Shown here one piece after another: positions 25,058-33,582 of a stretch of DNA of 64,000 bases. The notes below the pieces were generated by a model. It was not told the DNA's origin and did no database searches. It saw nothing but the letters and a program-made list of their open reading frames with translations. Source of the DNA: Brevibacillus_F sp035644815 (GTDB lineage: Bacteria > Bacillota > Bacilli > Brevibacillales > Brevibacillaceae); the NCBI GenBank assembly GCA_035644815.1, contig DASQNU010000240.1, forward strand, positions 60,344-124,343, in the 5' to 3' direction. The translations under genes were made by a program, and so were the position numbers. Within the stretch, counting starts at the first letter, position 1; each line of letters begins with the position of its first letter.

Positions 25058-26335
25058 TTACGTCAGCCATTCAAGTGGCACGGTTACAATCGATGGGAAC
25101 AGAATCAATAAAATCAGTACGATCACTTCCACGAGCAAAAACGGCCAAATGCCTTTCATAATCTGTTCCATGTTAATTTTTCCGACCCCACATGCGACAT
25201 TTAATACGGTACCTACGGGTGGAGTCAGCAAGCCAATACAATTATTGAGCACAAACAATACGCCAAAATAGACAGGATCAATTCCAGCCGCATCAATAAT
25301 CGGCATGAGCACCGGTGTAAGAATGAGAATGGTAGGTGTCAAATCCATCGCAGTCCCTACCATCAACACCAGCGCATTGATCGCAAACAACAGGAGCAAC
25401 GGGCTCTCAATCAGTGGGGAAAGCAACTCTGTCATCGCTGCAGGGATATTTGCCACCGTGATCAGCCAAGCGCTCACCATCGCGGCAGCAACCAGAAACA
25501 TAACGACACTCGTTGTTTTTGCAGATGCGACTAAGACATGGTACAAGTCCTTTACCTTCAACTCTCGATAAATGACACACCCTACAAACAGCGCATAAAA
25601 TGCAGCCACGACCGCTGCTTCCGTTGGCGTAAAGACGCCTCCACGGAGTCCCGCAATGATGATTACAGGCAAAAGAAGGGCCCATACTGCTTGACGCGCT
25701 GCTCGGCCTATATCTTTCAATGATTTGCGTGGAAATACCTGTACGTCATCACGACGAACGACAAACCACCAGGCGATCACCAGTCCGATCCCGATCATGA
25801 TACCTGGAACGATTCCGGCCATAAACAATTTCGTAATGGACACACCGCTTGTGACCCCAAAAATAATGAAGGGAATACTGGGAGGAATAATGGGAGCAAT
25901 AATCCCCCCAGCTGCAATCAATCCGGTTGAACGATTGCGATCATATCCTGCTTTGAGCATCATGGGAATCAAGATTGCACCCAGTGCTGCGGTATCCGCT
26001 ACTGCTGAACCGGATAAACCCGCAAATAAAATACTGGCGACAATCGCTACATAACCCAAGCCTCCCCGAATATGGCCAAAGATCGACATGGCAAAGTTAA
26101 TGATACGACTGGAGATTCCGCCAGCATTCATCAATTCGCCTGCCAGTATAAAGAAAGGTACCGCCATCATCGGAAAACTGTCTGCTCCATTAATCAGATT
26201 CTGCGCAATAATCTGACTGTCAAAAATATCAAGATAAAACATTAATGCCACACCGCTGACTAAAAGAGCTAGCGCGATCGGCATACCGAGTGCCATTACC
26301 CCAACGAGTGACCCGATAAAAACAGCGAAGGCCAT
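25058..26335 (-). CDS. dctM: TRAP transporter large permease (DctM)
   Basis: Main membrane subunit of a tripartite ATP-independent periplasmic-type transporter, 425 residues with about 12 hydrophobic segments. Family motifs include FPMMAVPFFILAGELMNAGG, SGSAVADTAALGAILIPMM and LLTPPVGTVLNVACGVGK. It moves an organic acid with sodium. It overlaps the small permease gene by one base and precedes the LacI gene. Confidence 0.93.
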   Translation of the reverse strand: MAFAVFIGSLVGVMALGMPIALALLVSGVALMFYLDIFDSQIIAQNLINGADSFPMMAVPFFILAGELMNAGGISSRIINFAMSIFGHIRGGLGYVAIVASILFAGLSGSAVADTAALGAILIPMMLKAGYDRNRSTGLIAAGGIIAPIIPPSIPFIIFGVTSGVSITKLFMAGIVPGIMIGIGLVIAWWFVVRRDDVQVFPRKSLKDIGRAARQAVWALLLPVIIIAGLRGGVFTPTEAAVVAAFYALFVGCVIYRELKVKDLYHVLVASAKTTSVVMFLVAAAMVSAWLITVANIPAAMTELLSPLIESPLLLLFAINALVLMVGTAMDLTPTILILTPVLMPIIDAAGIDPVYFGVLFVLNNCIGLLTPPVGTVLNVACGVGKINMEQIMKGIWPFLLVEVIVLILLILFPSIVTVPLEWLT

Positions 26336-26922
26336 TAACTTGTACCTCCTGCGGCAGACTGTTTTTGATGCGATTCCATGATTTCTTCATGAGCCGATTC
26401 CATGATTTCTTCTTCCGACTCTTTCATGGTCAGCAGCTGCTCAACTTTATGCTTGTAAAACAGAGCTTGATACATATGAAAGATCACAATCAACCCCATC
26501 CCAATGCTCATGACGATTCCAATCCCGTAAATGTAGGAAAGCGGCAACCCAGTAGCGGGTGAGGTCGCTGTCGTGCTGATCATGGTCAACTTCCAGCTGC
26601 CATCTAGCACGAGCCACAATACATAAAGGACAATCAGATTCGTCACAAGAAAGACAGTTCTTTTTGCTTGCAGCGGCAATCTTTTTACGAGCATGTCTAC
26701 TCCCAGATGATTGTTATCTTTTAACGCGCCAATTGCTCCGAGAAAAGTCAGCCAGATAAACATGAAACGTGACATTTCCTCAGACCACGTAATCCCTGAG
26801 TCAAACGCATATCTCAAAACAACATTGCCAAAAACGAGAATCGCCATGCTGGCCAAGCAAAGCGCCATCAATACATCTGTGAGCTTTGACAACATTGCGA
26901 AAAATTTCACCACTTGCTGCAC
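26335..26922 (-). CDS. dctQ: TRAP transporter small permease (DctQ)
   Basis: Protein of 195 residues with four membrane segments. The DctQ block is ITWSEEMSRFMFIWLTFLGAIGALKDNNHLGVDM. The C-terminal tail (about 35 residues) is unusually acidic and near-repetitive, with EEIMESAHEEIMESHQKQ. It pairs with the DctM at 25058-26335. Confidence 0.92.
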   Translation of the reverse strand: MQQVVKFFAMLSKLTDVLMALCLASMAILVFGNVVLRYAFDSGITWSEEMSRFMFIWLTFLGAIGALKDNNHLGVDMLVKRLPLQAKRTVFLVTNLIVLYVLWLVLDGSWKLTMISTTATSPATGLPLSYIYGIGIVMSIGMGLIVIFHMYQALFYKHKVEQLLTMKESEEEIMESAHEEIMESHQKQSAAGGTS

Positions 26923-26967
26923 CTCCTAACGAAACGATGGCTACTGGTATAGGAAAGAAAAAGGAGA

Positions 26968-26991
26968 AGGAGGGTCAGGACGCCCCCTCCT
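26968..26991 (-). promoter_or_regulatory. intercistronic hairpin after the TRAP binding-protein gene
   Basis: Seven-bp GC-rich arms AGGAGGG/CCCTCCT with a 10-nt loop and no U run, between the dctP stop and the dctQ start. Such hairpins after binding-protein genes often stabilise the upstream mRNA and reduce downstream expression. Confidence 0.6.
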
Positions 26992-27013
26992 AACGATTGA
27001 TCTCCTTATTGAA

Positions 27014-28039
27014 TTATTGATTCGCTTCCATTAATTTTTTTATGAGATCTTCTCCCAATTGAGCGGAGTATTTTTGGTAAACGGGCTGTACTTTTTCAAT
27101 AAACCGCTTTCTTTCTTCCGCGGACAATTCGGTAACGGTCATACCGTTCTTCGCAAGGAACTCTTCAGCTTGGACACTCTCTTCCTGATTCAATTGCCGC
27201 TGATAATTTTTCGCTTCCTCTGCAGCCTTGGTCACCATCTCTTTTTCTTTTTCAGAAAGTGTATCCCAGAATTTCTTGCTGATCAAAAACACGCTTGCAT
27301 TATAAATGTGTCCGGTTTTGGTATAGTATTTTTGCACTTCGTAAAACTTCGATGATGTCACGTTGCCAGCCGGATTCTCCTGTCCGTCCACAACACCTTG
27401 CTCCAAAGCCGTAAACAGCTCCGTAAAGGCCATTGGCGTAGGAATTGCCCCCAACTCTTTCCACATATCAATGTGCAGTTCATTTTCCAATGTTCGGATT
27501 TTCAAGCCTTCGATATCCTCAACGGCTTTCACTTCTTTTTTGTTATTGGTCAGGTGGCGAAATCCATTTTCCCAATAATTTAAGCCAACAACTCCAACTG
27601 GAGGCAAATCCGCTAACAATTCCTTCCCGATAGGGCCATCCAGGATCTCATAGGCTGTTTTTTCATCTTTAAACAAGAAAGGAAGGTCCAAAGCAGAAAA
27701 GCGTTTCGCATCGACCGCAATTGGTCCGCTTGACATCGTCGAACCCTGGATGGTGCCAACCTTCATCGCATCAAAGACAGCACGGTCTCCCCCAAGCTGT
27801 CCATCGGGATATACTTCTACTTTGATAGAGCCTCCCGATTCCTTCTCCAGGATTTCCCCAAATTTTATCAATCCTTTTGTAAGCGAACGGTCTTTTGCCG
27901 TTACGACAGCCAGCTTCATCACTTTCGGAGATGCCGTGCTTTGCCCGCTATTGGGCGTTGGGCTGGCGGATTGCGAAGAACATCCGACTACAAGGGAAAG
28001 CAGGCAAGATAACACAGTGAAAATGACCATTTTCTTCAT
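27014..28039 (-). CDS. dctP: TRAP transporter solute-binding lipoprotein (DctP)
   Basis: Solute-binding protein of 341 residues. The signal peptide ends in a lipobox, LVVGC, so it is membrane-anchored outside the cell. The DctP core includes GSIKVEVYPDGQLGGDRAVFDAMK, the carboxylate-binding Arg in EGLKIRTLENELHIDMWK and QGVVDGQENPAGNV. The ligand is probably an organic acid, judged from the family. It follows the dehydrogenase gene by about 127 bp and precedes dctQ. Confidence 0.92.
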   Translation of the reverse strand: MKKMVIFTVLSCLLSLVVGCSSQSASPTPNSGQSTASPKVMKLAVVTAKDRSLTKGLIKFGEILEKESGGSIKVEVYPDGQLGGDRAVFDAMKVGTIQGSTMSSGPIAVDAKRFSALDLPFLFKDEKTAYEILDGPIGKELLADLPPVGVVGLNYWENGFRHLTNNKKEVKAVEDIEGLKIRTLENELHIDMWKELGAIPTPMAFTELFTALEQGVVDGQENPAGNVTSSKFYEVQKYYTKTGHIYNASVFLISKKFWDTLSEKEKEMVTKAAEEAKNYQRQLNQEESVQAEEFLAKNGMTVTELSAEERKRFIEKVQPVYQKYSAQLGEDLIKKLMEANQ

Positions 28040-28166
28040 TTAAATCCCACCTCAATTATATTTTTAGCTCCCTGCTTCTGGCCTCCGTCTCCTTTTCTCT
28101 CATTCCCCCTATGTCAATCAAAACGATTTTCCGAATGATGAGTGCGAATTTTATAGTAAATAGTCT

Positions 28167-29192
28167 TCAATCTCCATCCTGTTTAAAATTCAACACGATC
28201 TTCCCGTATTCACCGGATAAAGCGCTTTCAAAAGCCTCTTTATAATTGGTGAAAGGCATAATCATGGAAACAATCCCATTCGCATGGAAGTTCGGATCTT
28301 GCAAATATGCGATCGTCCGCAAATAATCGGCTGGGAAATTGTAAATGATCGTGCCAAAGATGGTCAGCTCATTACGAACGATATGCGCCACCGGCATATT
28401 GGCCTCCTGCGCCAGACCGATGACAACCATCGCTCCTCCGGGACGAACCAGTTGGATGCCCTGCTCGACAGAACTCCTGGTTCCTCCAGCCTCAATGACC
28501 ACATCATAAACATCGTGTTGCAATTCACCAGGCAAGATTGCGCGTATGTTCACCCCCAATTTTTTCACGAGCTCCAGCTTTTTGGGGTTAATATCGGTTG
28601 CTGTGACACGGGCACCTAAATAATCAGCCAATACGGCCGCCAGCATCCCTTCATTTCCACAGCCGACAATGCAAACGGTTGTATCTTTGGTAATATGTAC
28701 TTTCTTGAAAGCGTGGACAACAACCGCTAACGGTTCGATTAATACCGCCTTTTCATCTGACAAATCATCGGGGATGGCCATCACAAATTTGGAGGAAATA
28801 ATGAACTCTTGGGAAAATCCGCCATCGATATTCACCCCAAGCGATTTTTTATGCAGACATATATTGGTGTCGCCTTGAAGGCAAAAACGACATTCGCCAC
28901 AATAAGTATTCGGCAAAACAACGACTCGTGTCCCGACTTGGAAAGCAGCGCTGTTCCCTGCCTCCATTACCGTGCCGACTAACTCGTGCCCCGGACGTAA
29001 CGGATATTTCGCATGATGCAGCTTCCCTCGAAACACTCCAAGATCGGAACCACATATGCCGCCATAGTTGACTCTAATTTTCACTTCATCATCCACAGGA
29101 GCAGGAGGCGTTTCTACCTGTCTCAGTCCCAGCTCATATGGATTTTTTAAAAATAACTCCAACACCTTATCCACCACCATTTGTCTAGTCAT
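28167..29192 (-). CDS. zinc-dependent alcohol/polyol dehydrogenase
   Basis: Medium-chain dehydrogenase of 341 residues. Catalytic zinc ligands are in GGICGSDLGVFRG and RPGHELVG. The structural zinc site has four Cys in NTYCGECRFCLQGDTNIC. The NAD-binding fold is VCIVGCGNEGMLAAVLADYLGA with an acidic TDIN end, favouring NAD. It is the first gene of the TRAP-LacI operon and probably performs the first oxidation of the imported hydroxy-compound. It resembles threonine/sorbitol/butanediol dehydrogenases; the exact substrate is open. Confidence 0.9.
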   Translation of the reverse strand: MTRQMVVDKVLELFLKNPYELGLRQVETPPAPVDDEVKIRVNYGGICGSDLGVFRGKLHHAKYPLRPGHELVGTVMEAGNSAAFQVGTRVVVLPNTYCGECRFCLQGDTNICLHKKSLGVNIDGGFSQEFIISSKFVMAIPDDLSDEKAVLIEPLAVVVHAFKKVHITKDTTVCIVGCGNEGMLAAVLADYLGARVTATDINPKKLELVKKLGVNIRAILPGELQHDVYDVVIEAGGTRSSVEQGIQLVRPGGAMVVIGLAQEANMPVAHIVRNELTIFGTIIYNFPADYLRTIAYLQDPNFHANGIVSMIMPFTNYKEAFESALSGEYGKIVLNFKQDGD

Positions 29193-29218
29193 TTAGCATG
29201 TGAACTTTTGATTGGCGC

Positions 29219-29244
29219 CTTTTATTAGATCGATCTAATAAAAG
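29219..29244. promoter_or_regulatory. LacI-type operator palindrome (copy 2 of 3, extended to 26 bp)
   Basis: A perfect 26-bp palindrome whose 16-bp core ATTAGATCGATCTAAT is at 29224-29239. It lies 27 bp upstream of the dehydrogenase start codon, well downstream of the promoter, and its centre is 103 bp from that of copy 3. The spacing would allow looping or a roadblock. Confidence 0.8.
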
Positions 29245-29326
29245 CGAAAAAATTTTTCCTTGTTCGGAAAGGATTTAAAAAAATTCGTGACACTGCAGAG
29301 ATGTCTGTTTACGGCAATAGCAATTT

Positions 29327-29342
29327 ATTAGATCGATCTAAT
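29327..29342. promoter_or_regulatory. LacI-type operator palindrome (copy 3 of 3) at the transcription start
   Basis: ATTAGATCGATCTAAT, covering the predicted start (about 29339) of the promoter at 29346-29375, a standard repressor position. Confidence 0.8.
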
Positions 29343-29345
29343 TGG

Positions 29346-29375
29346 ATTATAATCCCAATGTGTAAGCGTTGTCAA
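29346..29375 (-). promoter_or_regulatory. promoter of the dehydrogenase-TRAP-LacI operon with overlapping cre box
   Basis: Minus strand TTGACA (29375-29370), 18-bp spacer, TATAAT (29351-29346). A cre-like box TGTAAGCGTTGTCA (29361-29374, one mismatch to consensus) overlaps the -35. Dual control by the LacI protein and CcpA is implied. The leader (about 29200-29338) holds no gene. Confidence 0.82.
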
Positions 29376-29461
29376 TATAGTTATCAGAATACTTGTAATT
29401 TTTCCTTTATAGTTTATAAGCAACTGATAACCGCCTCCCCAGCAGCAAATTTCATGCAAAA

Positions 29462-29492
29462 AAAGAACCTTTGTCATGTCCAAAGGTTCTTC
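29462..29492 (-). terminator. terminator of the DUF431x/DgaEF operon
   Basis: Arms AAGAACCTTTG/CAAAGGTTCTT around a 7-nt loop, followed on the minus strand by a run of U, immediately after the aldolase gene. Confidence 0.88.
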
Positions 29493-29498
29493 TCTTCC

Positions 29499-30230
29499 TT
29501 ACAATCGTTCCTTTATCGCTCGCTGTAACTCCCGAATATCCTCGATCCGAGTGTTACCAGATGCTTTATCAACGATAGAAGAATACACATGCGGAATGAT
29601 TTGCTTCACCCCGGGCTGCAAGCACGACTCTACCACCTGACCGATCGTACGGACATCAATCCCTCCGGTCGGTTCAAAAATCGTGATCTTTTGCCGGACC
29701 GCTGCCCGAACCATCTCCGCCACTTCTGCCAGGCGCTCCGTACCTTGGATCGGATAAAATTTCACCGAGGAAACGCCCACGTCAGCCAACATCGCAGCAG
29801 CTGCGTCACAAGAAACCGGGTCTGAAAAGGCTCGACTGTGCGGACCGGTTGAAACGATGACTTTACCTGGGGTTCCACTAGGAGCAATTAAAGCGTTCAC
29901 AATGGTATGCGAACTATTTGCATGCTGCAAGCAGGCAAGTGTATAGCCAGCAGCCGGGAATATTTGATTTACGTGTGCGGGTTTCGTTAGTGCGGCTACG
30001 TCCGCAACCTTTTTCCATTGGGTCGGATCCCCATCTCCCAATCCAACAGAAACTGGAATGTATGCTTGCTGAAAGGCATGGATCGTCTCTACCGCTTCAG
30101 ATACGGAAGGAAATGATTTCACCATCATTCCAATAAGAACGTTGCCATCGGTCTCTTCTAGGATTTGTTTCGCATTCTCCTTGTTTTTGGCTAAAACATT
30201 GAGACGCACCAATGGTTTTGCTGCAGACAA
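29499..30230 (-). CDS. DgaF-like 2-dehydro-3-deoxy-phosphogluconate aldolase family protein (EF_0839 type)
   Basis: Protein of 243 residues with a KDPG-aldolase-like TIM barrel, starting at a TTG with a GGGAG site 5 nt upstream. Recognisable stretches are NVLIGMMVKSFPSVSEAVET, VNQIFPAAGYTLACLQHA and KFYPIQGTERLAEVAEM, the last with the Schiff-base lysine region. DgaF of the Salmonella D-glucosaminate system cleaves KDGP to pyruvate and glyceraldehyde 3-phosphate. This gene and its PLP neighbour match the conserved EF_0838/EF_0839 pair that accompanies the DUF4310-4312 transport genes. The aldolase role is known for the family; the sugar is not known here. Confidence 0.85.
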   Translation of the reverse strand: MSAAKPLVRLNVLAKNKENAKQILEETDGNVLIGMMVKSFPSVSEAVETIHAFQQAYIPVSVGLGDGDPTQWKKVADVAALTKPAHVNQIFPAAGYTLACLQHANSSHTIVNALIAPSGTPGKVIVSTGPHSRAFSDPVSCDAAAAMLADVGVSSVKFYPIQGTERLAEVAEMVRAAVRQKITIFEPTGGIDVRTIGQVVESCLQPGVKQIIPHVYSSIVDKASGNTRIEDIRELQRAIKERL

Positions 30231-30245
30231 AAGGCTCCCTCCCCT

Positions 30246-31346
30246 TTACGAACTCATGATCGCTTTGATCCGTGCCACGATGATTTGTTCCTGTCCTGGT
30301 AATAACGGACGTGGATCAATGCTGATGATTCCGACATTTCCATAATGATTGCGCGTATGAATGGATGGTGTTCCAGACTCCAGACGTTTTATCAAGTCGC
30401 TCGCATCCAAGCCAGCTGCTCCCGGATCGATCGTGAGTCGAGCCCGATAGATCTTACGGCCGGCTTCGTCTTCCACCACTTCGCCTTTCAATCCTGGTAT
30501 GTCGCGCAACTGATCCACCAGCCACTTCATTCTTCGCAGTTGCTCAGTTGCATCCTGTTCGGAACGATCGTAACGCTGTAACGCAGTCAAGAGCCCGATG
30601 ATCGCTTCCTTACCGACCTTCATCGCCCGACCGATTCCCTTATACTGTGCTCGACATGCTTGCATGTAGGTGGCACGACCGCAGATAAATCCAGAGGTTG
30701 GCCCCCCGATAGCTTTGCCGCCACTGTAAATCACAACATCTGCACCTTGAGCCACATAGGTGCGAAGATCCTCTTCTGCTGCTGCATCCACGATCAACGG
30801 CAGGTTATACTGCTTGGCAAGCTCAATGAAGGTTTTCAGCTGCTGCATGCCTTTTTGTACCGTATGATGAGATTTCACGAAAAACAAGGCTGCCGTTCGC
30901 TCATGTATGGCTTCTTCCACATGAGCTTTTTCCACGTGATTGGCATGACCTACTTCGATTACTTTGCCTCCTCCAAGGCGAATCATTTGGCTAATCGAAG
31001 CGCCAAAATGAACGCTGTGCCCTTTCTGAACGATGATTTCATTAGGATGTCCCTCTGAAAAAGGCATCTGTTCAATCAGACTAAGGTTTGTGCCTGCAAT
31101 AACCGCTGCCGTAGCGATGGCAATGCCGGCAGCCGCTCCGACAGTTGGGCAACCATCCTCTGCATTTGTTGCTGCGGCGATATGTTTGCCAGCCGTCAAC
31201 ATGATGTCCTGCATATCTACGTAGTCCATGGCTGCGTCAGCCATAGCTTGGGCGACAGCAGGGTGTACAGCACTTGCTCCCAATGCTGTCATTTTTCCGC
31301 TGGCATTAATGATCGGTTGTAAACCGAATGTTTGATAGATTCCCAC
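30246..31346 (-). CDS. DgaE/SelA-like PLP-dependent enzyme (EF_0838 type)
   Basis: Fold-type I PLP enzyme of 366 residues. The GTG at 31346 is preferred: it has a GAGGTG site 7 nt upstream and avoids overlapping the upstream gene. Motifs are GLQPIINASGKMTALGAS, LPLIVDAAAEEDLR (PLP-ring Asp) and VVIYSGGKAIGGPTSGFICG (Schiff-base Lys in GGKA). It resembles selenocysteine synthase and D-glucosaminate-6-phosphate ammonia-lyase (DgaE). With the aldolase it should deaminate an amino-sugar-acid phosphate to KDGP or a related keto acid, which is inferred from the dga system. Confidence 0.87.
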   Translation of the reverse strand: MGIYQTFGLQPIINASGKMTALGASAVHPAVAQAMADAAMDYVDMQDIMLTAGKHIAAATNAEDGCPTVGAAAGIAIATAAVIAGTNLSLIEQMPFSEGHPNEIIVQKGHSVHFGASISQMIRLGGGKVIEVGHANHVEKAHVEEAIHERTAALFFVKSHHTVQKGMQQLKTFIELAKQYNLPLIVDAAAEEDLRTYVAQGADVVIYSGGKAIGGPTSGFICGRATYMQACRAQYKGIGRAMKVGKEAIIGLLTALQRYDRSEQDATEQLRRMKWLVDQLRDIPGLKGEVVEDEAGRKIYRARLTIDPGAAGLDASDLIKRLESGTPSIHTRNHYGNVGIISIDPRPLLPGQEQIIVARIKAIMSS

Positions 31347-31383
31347 CGTATTGCACCTCTTTTCTGTGTTCCGTACGTGTGGA

Positions 31384-32043
31384 TTATTGAGCAGCAATCG
31401 GGAATATGGCACCCAAAATCATCGCCCCGATAATCGCTCCCCCGGCAACGGGCTTTTTAAAATGGTAGAAAATCGCTCCTCCAATCGTGGCGCCAATCCC
31501 AACTGGTATGGAGGCCATGATGGCGGAGATGATGATGAGTGGACCGAGATAGCGGCCTGCCGCATTGCCTGCTCCCATCATGATGTCAGCACCAAATGTT
31601 GACTGCGAAGCATTTAGCGTAAATTTGCGAATGAGAATGATCACAGTCCCGATAGCATAGCCCAACACCGCCCCCGTCAACAGAGCAAGTGGAAATGAGG
31701 TAAGCGGAGCCGTGATGCCAGCACCCAGCATCAATGCAGGTACACCAATCCCGATTCCTGTCTGGAGCGAACCGCCAATGTCCAATATCCCAACAAGCGG
31801 ACCTTCGAGCACCCGGGCAAATAGGAAGCTGGCACCAAACGCCGCCGCAGCTCCGTAGCTGCCCCCTTTTATGCCTGCCTCCAGCATGGCAACGATTGCG
31901 ATATCATTAAATGCGCCAACATGATAAACGTAGTAAAGATGCGTACCGGCAAATATTCCTGAGGAAAGCGTGGCGACAAAGATCGGGAACGCCCATTCGG
32001 AAAACCAAAACCCTCTTGTTTGTTGCAACTGAAGTGTACTCAT
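31384..32043 (-). CDS. DUF4310 family membrane protein (EF_0833 type)
   Basis: Integral membrane protein of 219 residues with about six or seven glycine- and alanine-rich hydrophobic segments and almost no long loops. It matches the DUF4310 family, always found with DUF4311, DUF4312 and the SFCGS protein. Its repeated GAGI/GIGVPALM/GGAIIGAMILG helices look like a transport channel. Probably one of two permease subunits of an uncharacterised transporter. It follows the DUF4311 gene by 2 bp. Confidence 0.87.
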   Translation of the reverse strand: MSTLQLQQTRGFWFSEWAFPIFVATLSSGIFAGTHLYYVYHVGAFNDIAIVAMLEAGIKGGSYGAAAAFGASFLFARVLEGPLVGILDIGGSLQTGIGIGVPALMLGAGITAPLTSFPLALLTGAVLGYAIGTVIILIRKFTLNASQSTFGADIMMGAGNAAGRYLGPLIIISAIMASIPVGIGATIGGAIFYHFKKPVAGGAIIGAMILGAIFPIAAQ

Positions 32044-32045
32044 CC

Positions 32046-32828
32046 TTATTTCACCACCGATCCGAACATTTTGTGGAGATCAATTAACCATTGCGGTACT
32101 TCAACATTGATACTGTGCAGGAAAGCCGCATCAAATCCGCGGAAAAATCCACTGAACACAAACAACAGGACGACAGCGGTGACCAATGTTTTTGTAATGC
32201 GGTTCCAGCCGCTATCGTCGACCCCTTTTCCGATCAAGATCCCTAAGACAATTCCAGGTACCGCATTTCCCATTACCAGATGCGATAACCCGCCCAAAAC
32301 GGTTCCCCACACACCGGTTCTCCGTCCTGCGTCCATCGCCGCCATCCAGAAAACGATCGGCATGATCGGATTGATCAGCCAGTTGGCCGCTGGAACCAGC
32401 ACTTTTGTCGCGACCATTTGCATCGAGACAGGAATGGCAGCAGCAGTTGAATTCAAAATGGTCACCACAACGGCTCCGATGATTGTACCCGCAATAGCCA
32501 TTCGTTTTGGATTGTGGAGCGTCTCCTCCACATTTTTGTTTTTCCAGAGTAAAGCGGCAGCTGCCCAGTTCGGCAATATCCGGTGGTCGACGTCCTGCGT
32601 CAGCGCCCCTGCACCAACCACGGAAGCCCAAGAGTTAAAGAGGAAGCCCAGTCCAAAAGAAAAATGTGAAATCGGATCGCCAGCACATGCATTCAATTCT
32701 CCGAAGGTACGAAAGGCCCCCATGCCTTGAACGTTTGGCGCATGAAACATACGGGCTGCACCAGCGCCCACGCCAAAACCGACCAAAGCCCCGATAATCA
32801 GTGATTTGAAAATAATGAACAAAGTCAC
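32046..32828 (-). CDS. DUF4311 family membrane protein (EF_0832 type)
   Basis: Membrane protein of about 260 residues, with roughly seven hydrophobic segments, and the conserved GGAFRTFGELNACAGDPISHFSFGL-like block near the N-terminus (here AFRTFGELNACAGDP). The start is uncertain: GTG codons at 32831 and 32828 have a GGGGGG site upstream, and an earlier ATG at 32855 lies in front of that site. It is the second predicted permease of the DUF431x system. Confidence 0.85.
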   Translation of the reverse strand: MTLFIIFKSLIIGALVGFGVGAGAARMFHAPNVQGMGAFRTFGELNACAGDPISHFSFGLGFLFNSWASVVGAGALTQDVDHRILPNWAAAALLWKNKNVEETLHNPKRMAIAGTIIGAVVVTILNSTAAAIPVSMQMVATKVLVPAANWLINPIMPIVFWMAAMDAGRRTGVWGTVLGGLSHLVMGNAVPGIVLGILIGKGVDDSGWNRITKTLVTAVVLLFVFSGFFRGFDAAFLHSINVEVPQWLIDLHKMFGSVVK

Positions 32829-32866
32829 CACATAAATCCCCCCTTTTTCTATCAAGTTGCAAGCTG

Positions 32867-33223
32867 TTACCTCTGTCCAAGCAGTTGTTTCCCCTGTGCT
32901 GTCGGGGAAGCGTGCAGCTCCTCTTGCTGAAACGATATGTTTGACACCTCAATGACACCAAGGCGAACGCTGATTTTGGCTGTAATTTCATAAGTCGTTC
33001 TTTCTCTTGGAAACAGAAAGCCAAGGAATTTTTCCGAATACCTCGTTTCCTTTGCTGAAATGACCTCGACACCCTGCGGTTCAATACGCACTACCAGTTC
33101 CGATATTTGATTCGCAATGGATGTCTTGATCTGGCCAAAAATCTTATTAAACGCGCCTTCCTTGGTTTCTGCGGTCCCGGTTAAAGTTAGCGTATAGATC
33201 TGCTCTCTGTACATGCGGTTCAC
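32867..33223 (-). CDS. DUF4312 family protein (EF_0831 type)
   Basis: Soluble protein of 118 residues, beginning YREQIYTLTLTGTAETKEGAF and containing alternating beta strands (VVRIEPQGVEVISAKETRYSEKFL). It matches the small DUF4312 family whose members occur only with DUF4310/4311 and SFCGS proteins. It overlaps the next upstream gene by 4 bases. Its role is unknown; a cytoplasmic subunit of the transporter is the likely guess. Confidence 0.85.
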   Translation of the reverse strand: MNRMYREQIYTLTLTGTAETKEGAFNKIFGQIKTSIANQISELVVRIEPQGVEVISAKETRYSEKFLGFLFPRERTTYEITAKISVRLGVIEVSNISFQQEELHASPTAQGKQLLGQR

Positions 33224-33582
33224 CTGCCCAATTGGATAAATGTTTCCGTCATTTTTCTTCCCAATTCCTCTGTATCCATAAAGCCAAAACCGATAACCCG
33301 ATGACCATTTCGCAAGGCGGTAATTCCTGCTTCCACAGAACGTAGCCCAAATTCAATGGAATATCCATATTTCGTTTTCGCCGTTAATGCTCCAGCACCG
33401 CCGCTCCCGCAAAAAGACAGTCCGAAATCTGCGTTTTCTGCATGCATCACATCACCGACCTTCATATCTGCCCCAACACCGGGTATGACGATTGCGATGC
33501 CACCAGCTGCTTCAACGCCCAATGCCACATTCTGACCTTTCCCCAGACGATCTCCAATGACGACCTTTACTTTTTTATCCAT
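33220..33582 (-). CDS. SFCGS family glycine-rich protein (EF_0830 type)
   Basis: Protein of 120 residues from the ATG at 33582, 9 nt after an AAGGAGG site; a closer ATG at 33588 is less well spaced. It contains KVVIGDRLGKGQNVALGVE, an IPGVGADMKVGDVMHAE stretch and the name-giving GLSFCGSGGAGAL with a conserved Cys. The Gly-rich segments and Cys recall a phosphate- or PTS EIIB-like site, but no phosphotransfer is proven. It belongs to the DUF4310-4312 system. Confidence 0.86.
   Translation of the reverse strand: MDKKVKVVIGDRLGKGQNVALGVEAAGGIAIVIPGVGADMKVGDVMHAENADFGLSFCGSGGAGALTAKTKYGYSIEFGLRSVEAGITALRNGHRVIGFGFMDTEELGRKMTETFIQLGR

Noticed and set aside
28207..28220. A second TGAAAGCGCTTTAT cre-like sequence
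   Set aside because: It lies inside the coding sequence near the end of the dehydrogenase gene and encodes conserved-looking residues (ESAL); a regulatory role there is unlikely.
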